Assembly: GCF_000282615.1 (NCBI RefSeq)
Contig: NZ_AKIY01000214.1
Span: 1-64,000 of the forward strand
DNA length: 64,000 nt
From: Bradyrhizobium sp. YR681
Lineage (GTDB): Bacteria; Pseudomonadota; Alphaproteobacteria; Rhizobiales; Xanthobacteraceae
Reading direction: 5' to 3'
Shown: positions 1-9,529 of the stretch, one piece after another
How the letters are laid out: every line of letters begins with the position of its first letter
Numbering within the stretch: the stretch's first letter is position 1
Translations under genes and position numbers: made by a program
Notes under the pieces: model-generated
The model's input: the letters and a program-made list of their open reading frames with translations, nothing else
What the model was told of the DNA's origin: nothing
Databases searched by the model: none

Positions 1-1
1 G

Positions 2-1126
2 TGGCGCCTGCCGCTCGACGGCGAAGCGCTCTCGCCGTCGGCCTCGCCCGAGGTGAAGCCGAACGCGGAGACCTGGCTCGACTTCACAGATCTCGTCTTC
101 ATCGATCCTGTCAGCACCGGCTACAGCCGCTTCGTTGCGAGCGGCGAGGATGCGCGCAAATCCTTCTATTCCGTCGACGGCGACGCCAATTCGATCGCGC
201 TGGTGATCCGCCGCTGGCTCGAGAAGCACGACCGGCTGACCTCGCCGAAATACGTCGCGGGCGAAAGCTATGGCGGCATTCGCGGGCCGAAGGTGGTGCG
301 CCAGTTGCAGCTCCAGCACGGCGTCGGCGTCAGGGGATTGATCCTGGTGTCGCCGCTGCTCGACTTCCGCGAGTTCACCGGCACCAGCCTCCTGCAATAT
401 GTCGCGACGCTGCCGAGCTATGTCGCGGTGGCGCGCGAAGCCAAAGGACCGGTCAAGCGCGCCGATCTCGCCGATGTCGAGGCTTATGCACGCGGCGAGT
501 TTCTGGCCGATCTCATCAAGGGCGAGGCCGATAAGGAGGCCACCAATCGTCTGGCCGACAAGGTCGCCGAGCTCACCGGGATCGACCAGCAGGTGAGCCG
601 CAGGCTCGCCGGCCGCTTCGACGTCGGCGAATTCCGCCGCGAGTTCGACCGCAGAAGCGGCAAGGTGACGGGGCGTTACGATGCCTCCGTGCGCGGCTTC
701 GATCCCTATCCGGATTCGGGCAGCTCCCGCTTCGGCGATCCCTCGGGCGATGCGCTCCAGGCGCCGCTGACGAGTGCGGCGGTCGATGTCCTGACACGCA
801 AGCTCAACTGGCGGCCGGACGGCTCCTATGAAGTCCTGAACGGTGCCATCGATTGGGATTACGGCCGCGGCATCAGCCCGCCGCAGTCGGTGTCGGAGCT
901 ACGCCAGATCATGGCCACTGACGCAAAGCTCAACGTGCTGGTGGGGCACGGCCTGTTCGATCTTGCCACGCCCTATTTCGGAACGAAGCGGGTGCTCGAC
1001 CAATTGCCGGCCTTCGCGACCCAGCGGGTGAAATTCGTCGTCTACCCCGGCGGCCACATGTTCTATTCGCGCGATGGCTCGCGTCAGGCATTCCGCAGCG
1101 AGGTCGAGGCGCTCATTCGGGAGTAG
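2..1126 (+). CDS. Serine carboxypeptidase-like protein (peptidase S10), 5' truncated
   Basis: The reading frame is open from base 2, so the N-terminus lies outside the window; 374 residues are visible. The S10 fold signature is clear: nucleophile serine in GESYGG (about nt 256-273), a candidate acid in GHGLFDLATPY and the histidine in YPGGHMFY near the C-terminus, in that order. S10 enzymes are usually exported and remove C-terminal residues; any signal peptide would be in the missing part. The substrate cannot be told. The stop overlaps the convergent hydrolase gene by 14 nt. Confidence 0.85.
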   Translation, partial: WRLPLDGEALSPSASPEVKPNAETWLDFTDLVFIDPVSTGYSRFVASGEDARKSFYSVDGDANSIALVIRRWLEKHDRLTSPKYVAGESYGGIRGPKVVRQLQLQHGVGVRGLILVSPLLDFREFTGTSLLQYVATLPSYVAVAREAKGPVKRADLADVEAYARGEFLADLIKGEADKEATNRLADKVAELTGIDQQVSRRLAGRFDVGEFRREFDRRSGKVTGRYDASVRGFDPYPDSGSSRFGDPSGDALQAPLTSAAVDVLTRKLNWRPDGSYEVLNGAIDWDYGRGISPPQSVSELRQIMATDAKLNVLVGHGLFDLATPYFGTKRVLDQLPAFATQRVKFVVYPGGHMFYSRDGSRQAFRSEVEALIRE

Positions 1127-2501
1127 GCCGGCGTTTCCGCGGCGGATATCTCTGCGCGATCTCGCGCGCAACGATTTTGGCCGGCTTCACATTGGCCCCC
1201 GCGATCCAGACGTCGCTGACCTTGCCGCGGGCGTCGCGGACGCGGCGCACCGGCTCGCCATGACTTGAATGGCCGGCGGCCCAGGCGAGCTTGCCGGTAT
1301 CGCGGCCGGTCACCTCGATCTCGGCGGCGTCCATGAACGGATTGTTGAACTGCGGATTGGCGACGAGCACGCGGTTGCCCATCGGTACGAGGTCCGTCGC
1401 GCCCCAGATCGTCCACCAGCGGCCGGTCCAGTCACGCACGCGACGGTCGGGTGCGCCGCGGGTCTTGAAAGCGCGCAGGATCTGCATCGCGCCGTCCATC
1501 CAGGACGGCGCGGCGCCGTCAATGGAGTTGCTGATGATGCTGATCGCGAGCTCACAAGCGGGGATGGCGCAGGTCCGCGAGATGTAGCCCTGAAAGTGGC
1601 CGCCGTGACCGAACCAGTCCCAGCCGTCGAGCTTGCCGGCGCCGATACCCAGGCCGTAATAAGCCTCGAAACTCTGCGGGATGCGCCAATGATGCCGCGT
1701 CATCTCGCGGCGGCTGGCGACCGACAGCACGCTCTTTCTGGCATTGGGCGCGAGCTGGGCGAAGAAACGGGCGGTGTCGGCGGCGGTGGCGGCGAAGCCG
1801 GTGGCAGACGCCATCGCGTGTGTGGGATTGTCGCCGGGGATCACGCAACGCTCGCCCAATGGCACTTTTCGCGTGTGGCCGCGCGCGAATGATGCGCCCT
1901 TCGGAAGTGGTGCGTCGGGCTCGGTCTCGCGCAGGCCTGCGGCCTCGATGATCTCGCGTTTGATCCAGACCGGAAAGGGCTCCTTCGTCACGGCCTCGAC
2001 CACAAGACCGAGCAGGCCAAAGCCGTGGTTGGAATATTTGAAGCGCGTGCCGGGCTCGATCACTGTCGGCAGTTTCAGCTCCGCGAGCAACTCCTTGGCA
2101 TTGAGATAGGAACGTCGGTCGATGAACTGGCCGGAATCGGCGCCGTCGCGCGTCAGCCCGGCGCTGTGCGAGAGCAGCTGCGCGATCGTCGTTTCGGCGA
2201 CGCGCGGATGCAGGCCGCCGACATGTTGGCCGACCGTGTCGTCGAGCCGGAGCTTGCGCTGCTCGCGCAGCTTCATGATGCCGGCCGAGGTAAAACTCTT
2301 CGAGTGCGAGGCGATGCGGCAGCGGTGGCGCGGGGTGAGCTTCTCGCCGGTATCGAGATTGGCGAGGCCGAAGGCGTGCTCGGCGACGATTTGGCCACGA
2401 TAGGCGAAGGCGACGATGACGCCGGGCTGCTGGATTGTGGTCTGCTGGAATTCGATCCAGGAGCTGATGTAGTCGATCGCGGATCTCAGCCAATTGTCCA
2501 T
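1113..2501 (-). CDS. Serine hydrolase, class C beta-lactamase / DD-peptidase fold
   Basis: A 462-residue protein with the three active-site motifs of the AmpC/esterase-type superfamily in order: SHSK (Ser65, Lys68), YSN (Tyr156) and HGG (His299). The C-terminal 100 residues form an extra domain, as in many stand-alone hydrolases of this family. No signal peptide is visible, so a cytoplasmic esterase or peptidase is more likely than a periplasmic beta-lactamase. ATG start at 2501. It may be read with the gene at 2609-3148, but a hairpin lies between them. Confidence 0.85.
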   Translation of the reverse strand: MDNWLRSAIDYISSWIEFQQTTIQQPGVIVAFAYRGQIVAEHAFGLANLDTGEKLTPRHRCRIASHSKSFTSAGIMKLREQRKLRLDDTVGQHVGGLHPRVAETTIAQLLSHSAGLTRDGADSGQFIDRRSYLNAKELLAELKLPTVIEPGTRFKYSNHGFGLLGLVVEAVTKEPFPVWIKREIIEAAGLRETEPDAPLPKGASFARGHTRKVPLGERCVIPGDNPTHAMASATGFAATAADTARFFAQLAPNARKSVLSVASRREMTRHHWRIPQSFEAYYGLGIGAGKLDGWDWFGHGGHFQGYISRTCAIPACELAISIISNSIDGAAPSWMDGAMQILRAFKTRGAPDRRVRDWTGRWWTIWGATDLVPMGNRVLVANPQFNNPFMDAAEIEVTGRDTGKLAWAAGHSSHGEPVRRVRDARGKVSDVWIAGANVKPAKIVAREIAQRYPPRKRRPTPE

Positions 2502-2553
2502 TACGCACCGATTTGCGAGGGGAGGATTGGTGCGAGGCTAGCCGAGAAAGTGG

Positions 2554-2583
2554 AGCGGGCACAACCCTGAGGTTGTGCCCGTT
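2554..2583 (-). terminator. Hairpin, likely terminator of the TPR gene
   Basis: An 11-bp perfect inverted repeat (CGGGCACAACC, loop CTGA) sits 26 nt past the stop of the 2609-3148 gene on the minus strand. The T-tract after it is weak, so termination efficiency is uncertain. Confidence 0.5.
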
Positions 2584-2608
2584 CGTTTCGTGCGAAGATG
2601 CGCAATCT

Positions 2609-3148
2609 TCAGTAGACGAGCGTCGCGCCGGTCGGCTTGTCGAGCGCCGCGGCGAGCGAGCGATATTCGGAGCTGTCGCTGCCGGCGAGCGAGGCGATCT
2701 TGTTGAGGTGATACTGCGCCTGCTCGCGGTTGCCCTGCTCGAGCTGCCAGAGGCCGTAATACTGCCAGGTGCGGACGTGGTTCGGATCGTCCTTCAGCGC
2801 CAGCTCGTAATAGACCTTGGACGACTGGTAGTCGCCGAGCTTGCGATAGGAGTAGCCGATCAGGTTCGCGACGTCGGCAACGTCGTCGCGCTTGAGCGAC
2901 TTCAACTGACCGATCGCGCCGGCATAGTCGTGGCTGTCGTAGATCGTGGTGTAGGCGGTGCGATAGGCCGCGAGGAATTTGGGATCGCTGACGGAGGAGC
3001 TCTTCTTCTTGCCCTTCTTGGTCGAGGAGTCCGATTTCGGCGGTGAGGGCTCGTCGCTGCCCGCGGCATAGGCACTGGTCAGGGCCGGCCCGGCCGCCAG
3101 CGTCATGGCGACGAGTCCCGGCACAAGAAGCGTAGAGAGTTTGCGCAT
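2609..3148 (-). CDS. Secreted TPR-repeat protein
   Basis: This 179-residue protein starts with a Sec signal peptide (MRKLSTLLVPGLVAMTLA, cleavage near Ala29). A Ser/Lys-rich linker (about 31-52) follows, then two or three tetratricopeptide-like helical pairs (about 55-165) with the typical Leu/Gly/Tyr/Ala spacing, for example LGDYQSSKVYYELAL. TPR proteins usually act as scaffolds in the periplasm or envelope. No partner is evident from neighbours. Confidence 0.75.
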   Translation of the reverse strand: MRKLSTLLVPGLVAMTLAAGPALTSAYAAGSDEPSPPKSDSSTKKGKKKSSSVSDPKFLAAYRTAYTTIYDSHDYAGAIGQLKSLKRDDVADVANLIGYSYRKLGDYQSSKVYYELALKDDPNHVRTWQYYGLWQLEQGNREQAQYHLNKIASLAGSDSSEYRSLAAALDKPTGATLVY

Positions 3149-3399
3149 CGAAGTTCTCCCGTATGGAACGTGGCGATCCTACACGATTGCCCGAAGACCG
3201 GAACACCCGGCGGGCAAAAACATTCCCGGCTGGCCCGGCCTGTTCGCCCTGAGCCAGATGACAAACTTGTCATCCAGATGAACGGCAGCCTGCATCCGGC
3301 TTCAGACTGGGTTCAGTGCGTGCCCCCTAGGCTCACACCTACGATCGAAGGGTCGGCGAGAGGGCGCCGTCTCAAGATCCTTCCAAGAGGAGACCAACC

Positions 3400-3798
3400 A
3401 TGTTGAAGACCATTTCCGCAGCCTTGCTCGCCGCCTCCGTGATCGCAGCTCCGGCTTTCGCCACCGAACCCGCCAAGACCACCACGACCGCACCGGTGAT
3501 CAAGGCGGACCAGAGCCAGACCAAGCTGCCGACCACCGCTGCGAAACCCGATGCCGCCGTCAAGGCCGATGCCAAGGCGTCCGAGACCAAGGCGTCCGAT
3601 ATCAAGGCCCCCGACGTCAAGGCGGACGCCAAGGTCGACACCAAGTCGAAGGCGATGAACGCCAACGCGGCCGTGACGCCCGACGAGCACAAGACCGTGC
3701 GCACGCATCGCCATCACCACAAGCATCTGTCGGCCAAGAAGTCGCTGAAGGCGCAGCCGGACGCGATCAAGCCGCTGACCACCGAGAAGCGCAGCTAA
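3400..3798 (+). CDS. Small secreted Lys/Ala-rich protein with His cluster
   Basis: A 132-residue protein with a clear signal peptide (residues 1-21, ending APAFA). A low-complexity region rich in Lys, Ala, Thr and Asp follows, with short repeats of the type KADAKASETKASDIK, then a His cluster (THRHHHKHL, about 105-113) that could bind metal. An AGGAG ribosome binding site lies 7 nt before the ATG. No enzymatic domain is visible; the function is unknown. Confidence 0.7.
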   Translation: MLKTISAALLAASVIAAPAFATEPAKTTTTAPVIKADQSQTKLPTTAAKPDAAVKADAKASETKASDIKAPDVKADAKVDTKSKAMNANAAVTPDEHKTVRTHRHHHKHLSAKKSLKAQPDAIKPLTTEKRS

Positions 3799-3993
3799 CG
3801 ACTGATCCCGCGCGCGGCGGCATCCCATTGCCCCGCCGTCGTGCGCGGACGTCAGGCCCGCCCCGCCGTTCCGGCGTCCTGCGCGAAAGCGCAAGGCATC
3901 GGCGGCGGGACGGTGCGCCTGCGCAAGCGAATTCCCTTCGTGCAACCTTGAGGCTAGAACGTCTCCCTGATCTGTGAGCGGAGAGCGTGGGCT

Positions 3994-4416
3994 GTGGGGC
4001 GATTGGCGAGATGTGCGGTGATTCTGGCCTTGCCGCTGGCGCTCGCGGCATGTTTCGGCAGCGACGGTGACCGTCCGTCGCTGATCGAGGGGGGCCAGGC
4101 CGGAGGGCCGCAGCCGTTTCCCGACAATTTTCGCAGCGACACGCTCGCTTTGATGCGTGCCTACCTCAACAATCCCGTCGGCGTTCGCGAGGCCAGCATG
4201 GCCGAGCCGGTGCTGCGCGAGATCGGCGGCCGGCAGTTCTATGTCGCCTGCCTGCACTTCACGCCACGCGAGAGCGACGGCAGCTACAAGGCCATGCGCG
4301 AACGGGCCGCCGTCTTCGTCAACGGGCGGGCCGACCGCGTCGTCGATCGCGCGGGCGAACTCTGCACCGGCGCGGTTTACGCACCCTTTCCGGAACTGGA
4401 AAAGATGACGCGGTAG
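3994..4416 (+). CDS. Putative lipoprotein
   Basis: The 140-residue product starts at GTG and has a short hydrophobic segment ending in a lipobox (LALAAC, Cys near residue 20), so it is probably lipidated and envelope-anchored. The mature part has no recognised catalytic motif and contains two cysteines (near residues 87 and 128). It stands alone between two non-coding stretches. Function unknown. Confidence 0.65.
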   Translation: MGRLARCAVILALPLALAACFGSDGDRPSLIEGGQAGGPQPFPDNFRSDTLALMRAYLNNPVGVREASMAEPVLREIGGRQFYVACLHFTPRESDGSYKAMRERAAVFVNGRADRVVDRAGELCTGAVYAPFPELEKMTR

Positions 4417-4702
4417 CGCAAAGCCGGCCTTCATCGCCCGCTGCTAGAAAGAAGCCGCCGGAGCCGCTGGATCACATTTTGGCGAGCTTTGAACGGGGCC
4501 GGTTTGCCTTGCGACAGATCGTTACGGCCAGCCTTGCGCAGACGACGAAAACAGTCGGTGCAAGCAGGTGTGACGGAACAAAATCGCGTTGTTGCCACCC
4601 CGTCACAGTAACGAACGATCAACGTTCCGGCATCGCCGCGAAGCAACCCAATTCACGCCACGTTGTTTCCTGAGTGTCGTAAATGAAAGAACGGGGATGA
4701 CC

Positions 4703-5413
4703 ATGAAGACGATTTTCCTGGGCGCAGCAGCCGCTCTGCTGGCGTTCGCCGCGCCGGCCGCAGCGGCCGACATGCAACCGCGCACCTATACCAAGGCGCC
4801 GGCCTATACCCCGCCGCAGGTGATCTACAACTGGACCGGTTTCTACATCGGCGGCCATGTCGGCGGCGCCTTTGCCGGCGACAGCAGCTTCCAGTCGAGC
4901 GACGCCCGCTTCCTTGGCGGCGTGCAGGGCGGCTTCGACTACCAGTTCGCGCCCAATTGGGTGGTGGGTATCGAGGCCCAGTATTCCTGGCTGCCGACCA
5001 ACAACAACGGTGTCACGTTCCCGCTGGGGACGCAGGTGACGTCCAATACCGACCAGCTCGGGTCGGTGACCGGCCGCATCGGCTACACCTGGGGACCGGC
5101 GCTGCTCTACGCCAAGGGCGGTTACGCCTGGCGCAACGGCGGTCTTGGCGTCAACGTCGCCGGCGTGCCGCAGGCCTTTACCGCGACCGGCAACAACAAG
5201 GACGGCTACACCGTCGGTGCCGGCCTCGAATACATGTTCGCCCCGAACTGGTCGGCCAAGGCCGAGTACCAGTATTACAATTTCGGCAGCACGACGATCA
5301 CCTCCGGTCCGGCCGACGTCGTCGGCGTCCGCGGCCGGGAGGACGAGCATACCGTCAAGGTCGGTGTGAACTACCGCTTTGGCTGGGGCGGTCCGTCAGC
5401 CTCGCGCTACTGA
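4703..5413 (+). CDS. Outer-membrane beta-barrel protein, Omp25/31-like
   Basis: This 236-residue protein has a signal peptide cut after AAPAAAA, then the hallmark segment YNWTGFYIGGHVGG and alternating beta-strands with a C-terminal aromatic (GVNYRFGW) strand. This is typical of the porin/Omp25-Omp31 family abundant in Rhizobiales. ATG 4703 was chosen because GGGG at 4693-4696 is correctly spaced; ATG 4697, two codons earlier, is possible. Likely role: envelope integrity or a small pore. A strong hairpin follows. Confidence 0.85.
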   Translation: MKTIFLGAAAALLAFAAPAAAADMQPRTYTKAPAYTPPQVIYNWTGFYIGGHVGGAFAGDSSFQSSDARFLGGVQGGFDYQFAPNWVVGIEAQYSWLPTNNNGVTFPLGTQVTSNTDQLGSVTGRIGYTWGPALLYAKGGYAWRNGGLGVNVAGVPQAFTATGNNKDGYTVGAGLEYMFAPNWSAKAEYQYYNFGSTTITSGPADVVGVRGREDEHTVKVGVNYRFGWGGPSASRY

Positions 5414-5442
5414 CCCGCGATCCAAGGCGATCCAGATCTGAC

Positions 5443-5467
5443 AAAGGCCGGCCTCCCGCCGGCCTTT
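5443..5467 (+). terminator. Rho-independent-like terminator
   Basis: A perfect 10-bp stem (AAAGGCCGGC) with loop CTCCC ends in TTT, 30 nt after the outer-membrane protein stop codon. Confidence 0.75.
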
Positions 5468-5664
5468 CGTTTGCCGGCCGTTTGTCCGCCCTTGTTTGCT
5501 TTGCGTGAACCATCTGGCGCGTCATTTGCAAGCAAACGTTCCGGCACGCGCTTTCTCGCGCGTGTCATGGGGCTGGCGTAAAGCAAAAATAATTTTTGCG
5601 ACTTACGGAACTCGCGCTCCGCAAGGCGTTATAAGACAATTACCGGGCTGGTGGGACGACGGAC

Positions 5665-5907
5665 ATGCGTATTTTGGTGTCGGCTGGTGTGCTCTCGTGC
5701 TTCATTTCCTTGCCGTGCGCTGCACAGACAATCCTCAAGTCCGAGCCTCTGATGCTGGCCCCCTATGAGGTAGCCTTCGTCAAGGACGCCTCGTGCCCGT
5801 CCGGGAGGGTGCTCAAGGTAACAGGCGCGATCCGCGGGCTGCACCGCCGCAAGGCCTGCGTGGTGCTGGCCGGCGAGCAGGCATCGCTGGCGACCGCGAC
5901 CCCCTGA
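5665..5907 (+). CDS. Small secreted protein (DUF6719-like)
   Basis: An 80-residue protein with a signal peptide (about 1-20, ending SLPCAAQ) and a compact domain containing two cysteines (SCPSGRVLKVTGA and KACVV). The layout resembles small exported proteins of unknown function common in Bradyrhizobium (the DUF6719 assignment is from memory and uncertain). Monocistronic. Confidence 0.6.
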   Translation: MRILVSAGVLSCFISLPCAAQTILKSEPLMLAPYEVAFVKDASCPSGRVLKVTGAIRGLHRRKACVVLAGEQASLATATP

Positions 5908-5935
5908 GATAGTCACCGGGGAGTCCGGCCGGACC

Positions 5936-6190
5936 TCACGAATTCAGCTGAAGCTCCATCCTCGACTGCCGTTCGGCCTCGGCCTTGTTCCCGGCGGGGT
6001 CCTCTCCCTGGGCGGCTTGGCACGGCTTGATCTTGTAGTCATTGTCGAGCACCCGGCGTGGGCCGTGCCGATCGTCGTCGGCCGAGACGTCCACGACGAG
6101 GCCGCTCCGCTGGGCGAGCTTCCAGACGTCGGACTCATCAGGATAGGCCTTGCTGATCTGGGCATCGTTGCAGAACAGGGCGTAGGGCAT
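5936..6190 (-). CDS. Hypothetical protein
   Basis: An 84-residue soluble protein beginning MPYALFCNDAQISKAYP, with charged central and C-terminal parts. The composition looks coding (no long low-complexity stretch), but no family is recognised. ATG start at 6190. Confidence 0.5.
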   Translation of the reverse strand: MPYALFCNDAQISKAYPDESDVWKLAQRSGLVVDVSADDDRHGPRRVLDNDYKIKPCQAAQGEDPAGNKAEAERQSRMELQLNS

Positions 6191-6344
6191 TCTTTCCGCT
6201 CCGGGAAAACGCGTTAACGACTTGATCGGGCGGGGGTTCCGAGGGGATCACGGGGCCGTGATCGAAGCTGCGGGCCCTGAGTCTTTAACGACTCCTGAAT
6301 CCCAAAAAAAAGAATCCTTGGGACTCATTTGCCGGAATCAGCGG

Positions 6345-6464
6345 ATGTTTTCGGCCATGACGACCGACCTCAAGACCTGCTGCGGGCACATGCTGTTGCC
6401 ACTGACGCTGGGATTGCTCAGCGCCTGTGTGGCCAATCTCTGGTTGGTTTGGTCCTGGCTGTAG
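6345..6464 (+). CDS. Possible small membrane protein
   Basis: A 39-residue reading frame with one hydrophobic stretch (MLLPLTLGLLSACVANLWLV). It has no clear ribosome binding site and no recognised family; it may be spurious. Confidence 0.25.
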   Translation: MFSAMTTDLKTCCGHMLLPLTLGLLSACVANLWLVWSWL

Positions 6465-6485
6465 GTGCCTGAACGACCGCCGGCC

Positions 6486-6866
6486 TCAATCTTCGGCCGG
6501 CCGGCGCAGGGAGGGGTCACGGATGGCGGCGCGGAGCTTTGTCAGCGTTGCCGCGCAATATTCCTCCCGCTCGCGCTCGAACCGCTCCTGGTGCTTGCGG
6601 AAGCTGGCGATCCTGCCCTGCATCTCGGATCGGAAATCGCCGCTGGCCCGGGGCGGCGCCATCGCGACGGCTGGGGGCGACGGCGCAATCGGCGGCGGCC
6701 CGATGTCCACAGCGAAGCTGTCGACGGTGACAGTCTCTGTCACCGCGGTTTCGACCCACACGGTCGGCCCAGCCAGCGGATGGAGGTCACCCTTCTTGCC
6801 GGTCACCGATTGAACGAAGGCCATTGTCTGCGCGATCAGAGCGTCGCGCTCCATGATCCACTTCAT
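6486..6866 (-). CDS. Hypothetical protein
   Basis: A 126-residue protein. A Pro/Ala-rich middle (PPPIAPSPPAVAMAPP, about 57-72) separates an N-terminal segment from a charged helical C-terminus (about 82-118, rich in Arg and Glu). AGGGGG is well placed upstream of the ATG at 6866. No function assigned. Confidence 0.55.
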   Translation of the reverse strand: MKWIMERDALIAQTMAFVQSVTGKKGDLHPLAGPTVWVETAVTETVTVDSFAVDIGPPPIAPSPPAVAMAPPRASGDFRSEMQGRIASFRKHQERFEREREEYCAATLTKLRAAIRDPSLRRPAED

Positions 6867-6970
6867 GGGCTACCCCCTGTTGCGGCCATTCCACCAAAGC
6901 TCGGGGGGCGAATCAAGAAGATATCCTGCAAGGGATTGCATATTTTTCCCGGGCGCCCGACAATGCCGGA

Positions 6971-7135
6971 ATGGATGCCGGAAAAGATCAGTCGGACGAA
7001 GCGCAGGGTTTGCGGCTCGTCCGTGCGTTCCTGTCGCTGTCGCCCGAAAAGCGGGCGGAGGTGATTGCGTTCGTGGAAGAACTGGCGCGCGTCCATGTCC
7101 GGCCCGGAGAGGGCGAGAGCCCATCGCCGCGATGA
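6971..7135 (+). CDS. Small hypothetical protein, 54 aa
   Basis: This short frame encodes an acidic/basic alternating helical peptide (core LRLVRAFLSLSPEKRAEVIA). The amphipathic pattern and codon use look genuine, but no family is recognised. The upstream Shine-Dalgarno is weak. Confidence 0.5.
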   Translation: MDAGKDQSDEAQGLRLVRAFLSLSPEKRAEVIAFVEELARVHVRPGEGESPSPR

Positions 7136-7138
7136 GCG

Positions 7139-7357
7139 CTATCGCTCGCGGGGTTTGACGTTCGGCATGAAGGGTGCGCCGACCACCCTGACTGGCTCGG
7201 CGGTGGTCGCTCGCGCCGGGCTGTTGTCGGTGGCGCGTCTCTCGGGCACCTGCCCGACAACCGGGTCGAGCAGCGCGAGCGTTCCTGCCACAACGGTGCA
7301 GCACAACGTCACCGCCCCCAGCAGAAACATGTTCCGATTTTCTTCTCTGATCCGCAT
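7139..7357 (-). CDS. Small membrane-anchored protein
   Basis: A 72-residue protein with one N-terminal membrane segment (about 10-32, FLLGAVTLCCTVVAGTLALL) and a short Pro/Arg-rich tail. Convergent with the 54-aa gene, 3 nt apart. Function unknown. Confidence 0.45.
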   Translation of the reverse strand: MRIREENRNMFLLGAVTLCCTVVAGTLALLDPVVGQVPERRATDNSPARATTAEPVRVVGAPFMPNVKPRER

Positions 7358-7584
7358 GGGCCGAGAACGATCGAGGCGAACGAATGGTTCCGGGCCGCCA
7401 AGGAGCGGACAATCGCGGCCAAGGCGGCTGAAGCTTACGCGAAGCTTACGGCCACGCCGAAATCAGTTAGTTTTCCGTAAGATTACCCGTGTCATTTGGT
7501 ATCAATTTTTAACGTCCGCTGGTTCCAATGGCGCGGCTGGGGCTGCTTCGGTTGCTGGACCGGAAAATCATTGGACGGGCTGAG

Positions 7585-9282
7585 ATGAGCTTTTTGAACA
7601 ATTTGAAAATCGTGTGGAAGGTTGCGCTGATCGTGACCGTGATGGGCTGTGCGATGGTCGCCGTTGCCGGCTTCGGCACGCGCGAACTGTCCGCGACGGT
7701 CGACGGGTTCGGCGAACTCTCCGCGGCGCAGTCGTCCGCGCTCAACCTGACGCGGGCCCAGCGCCGCGCCGAGACCTATCACGCAGCGCTCTATGCGGTC
7801 CTCACCGAGGCGACCGAGGCGGGCAACGCCAACCGTCTCAGGATCGCGACCCAGAACCGCGATGAAATCCGCCAATATCTCGACGCAGCCGAGCAGGACG
7901 ATCCGTCCCGCGCGAGCCAGATCAAGAGCATCGGCGACCAGTTGAAAGCGGTGTTCGCCGGCTGCGACCCGGTGCTGAAGGCCGGCTCGCAGGCCAGCAC
8001 GCCCGAGGAAAATGCCAAGGCCGCCGAGCGTGCGCACAAGGAGTGCGACCCGGTCATGGATGCGGCGCTGGCGCGCATTGCCCAGTTCGTCAGCGAGACC
8101 GCGCAGGCGGTCAGCAAGCGCAGGGACGCCATCAACCGCGATGCCCGGTCCGCCACCTGGACCGTGGTCGGGGTCAGCGGCGGCGGCCTGATCCTGGGGA
8201 TCGCGATCGCGCTGTTCATCGGCCTCAACGCCATGTCCCGGCCAATTGCCCGCCTCAAGCTCGCCATGGAAGGCCTTGCCCGCAACGACCTCAAGATCGA
8301 GGTGCCCGAAAAGGAGCGCCGCGACGAGATCGGCGACATGGCCAAGACGGTCGAGATCTTCAAGACCAACGGGCTCGAGGTCGAACGCCTCAAGGCGGCC
8401 CAGGCCGAAGCCGAGAAGCTGGCCGCCGAGCAGCGCAAGCGCGACATGATCAACCTCGCCGACGGCTTCGAACGTGCGGTCGGCGAGATCATCGAGACGG
8501 TGGGCTCGGCATCCACCGAGCTCGAAGCGTCGTCCTCGACGCTGGCCACCACCGCGCAGCGCGCGCAGGAGCTGACCTCGGTCGTGGTGACCGCGTCGGG
8601 CGAAGCCTCCGGCAACGTGCAGTCGGTTGCGACCGCCACCGAAGAGCTGTCCTCCTCGGTCAACGAAATCAGCCGGCAGGTGCAGGAATCCGCGCGGATG
8701 GCGGGTGAGGCCGTCACCCAGGCCCGCACCACGACCGAACGGGTCAGCGAGCTCTCGGTCGCGGCCACGCGGATCGGCGACGTCGTCGAGCTGATCAACA
8801 CCATCGCCGGCCAGACCAACCTGCTGGCGCTGAATGCCACGATCGAGGCGGCACGCGCAGGCGAAGCCGGCCGCGGCTTCGCGGTCGTCGCCTCCGAGGT
8901 GAAGACGCTGGCCGAGCAGACCGCGAAGGCGACCGGCGAGATCAGCCAGCAGATTTCCGGCATCCAGTCGGCGACCCAGGAATCGGTGAACGCGATCCGC
9001 GACATCTCCGCGACGATCGAGCGGTTGTCGGAAGTGTCGTCGACCATCGCCGCGGCCGTCGAGGAGCAGGGCGCCGCGACCCAGGAGATCTCGCGCAACG
9101 TGCAGCAGGCCGCGCACGGCACCCAGCAGGTCTCAACCAACATCACCGACGTGCAGCGCGGCGCGGCCGAGACCGGCTCGGCCTCCTCGCAAGTGCTCTC
9201 GACCGCGAAGATGCTGGCGACCGACAGCAACCGGCTGAAGGACGAAGTCGGAAAATTCCTCCGCACCGTGCGCGCCGCTTAA
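7585..9282 (+). CDS. Methyl-accepting chemotaxis protein
   Basis: A 565-residue chemoreceptor. An N-terminal membrane helix (about 9-30) is followed by a periplasmic helical ligand-binding region (about 35-188), a second membrane helix (about 191-213), HAMP (about 214-267) and a long signalling coiled coil. The conserved hairpin tip ([19 protein letters not shown], about 400-420) binds CheA/CheW. Start chosen at MSFLNNLKI; an in-frame codon at 7528 lacks a hydrophobic N-terminus. No other chemotaxis gene is adjacent, so it is an orphan receptor. Confidence 0.95.
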   Translation: MSFLNNLKIVWKVALIVTVMGCAMVAVAGFGTRELSATVDGFGELSAAQSSALNLTRAQRRAETYHAALYAVLTEATEAGNANRLRIATQNRDEIRQYLDAAEQDDPSRASQIKSIGDQLKAVFAGCDPVLKAGSQASTPEENAKAAERAHKECDPVMDAALARIAQFVSETAQAVSKRRDAINRDARSATWTVVGVSGGGLILGIAIALFIGLNAMSRPIARLKLAMEGLARNDLKIEVPEKERRDEIGDMAKTVEIFKTNGLEVERLKAAQAEAEKLAAEQRKRDMINLADGFERAVGEIIETVGSASTELEASSSTLATTAQRAQELTSVVVTASGEASGNVQSVATATEELSSSVNEISRQVQESARMAGEAVTQARTTTERVSELSVAATRIGDVVELINTIAGQTNLLALNATIEAARAGEAGRGFAVVASEVKTLAEQTAKATGEISQQISGIQSATQESVNAIRDISATIERLSEVSSTIAAAVEEQGAATQEISRNVQQAAHGTQQVSTNITDVQRGAAETGSASSQVLSTAKMLATDSNRLKDEVGKFLRTVRAA

Positions 9283-9321
9283 GCCCGGCGCGGCGGCATC
9301 CGCCCGCCGCGCTGACAGCGC

Positions 9322-9441
9322 CTATTGCATCAGGACTGCAAGCACGACGATAAACAGCACGGCCGTCATGATGACGGCCGTAGCCGCTCCGGCGACGATC
9401 TTGGCGTTCTCGTTGGCGGTGTTGGGGAGCATGGCCTGCAT
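9322..9441 (-). CDS. Small single-pass membrane peptide, 39 aa
   Basis: The frame encodes a short polar N-terminus (MQAMLPNTANENAK) and one long hydrophobic helix (VAGAATAVIMTAVLFIVVLA). GAGG lies just upstream of the ATG at 9441. It faces the chemoreceptor gene convergently. Function unknown. Confidence 0.5.
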   Translation of the reverse strand: MQAMLPNTANENAKIVAGAATAVIMTAVLFIVVLAVLMQ

Positions 9442-9529
9442 GCTACCTCATGTTGAACTTCGGTCCAATCTGTGGTCAGTGGCCGTCCCGCGGCGACGAG
9501 CGCCGGCGTCGACTGCCGAGTAACGCCCC

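Noticed and set aside
7358-7484. Protein-like + strand segment ending AKLTATPKSVSFP
   Set aside because: The codons look plausible (EANEWFRAAKERTIAAKAAE), but no start codon or ribosome binding site was found and it runs into the opposite-strand gene.
7492-9117. 541-residue minus-strand frame opposite the chemoreceptor
   Set aside because: GC-rich shadow frame; the + strand MCP is unambiguous.
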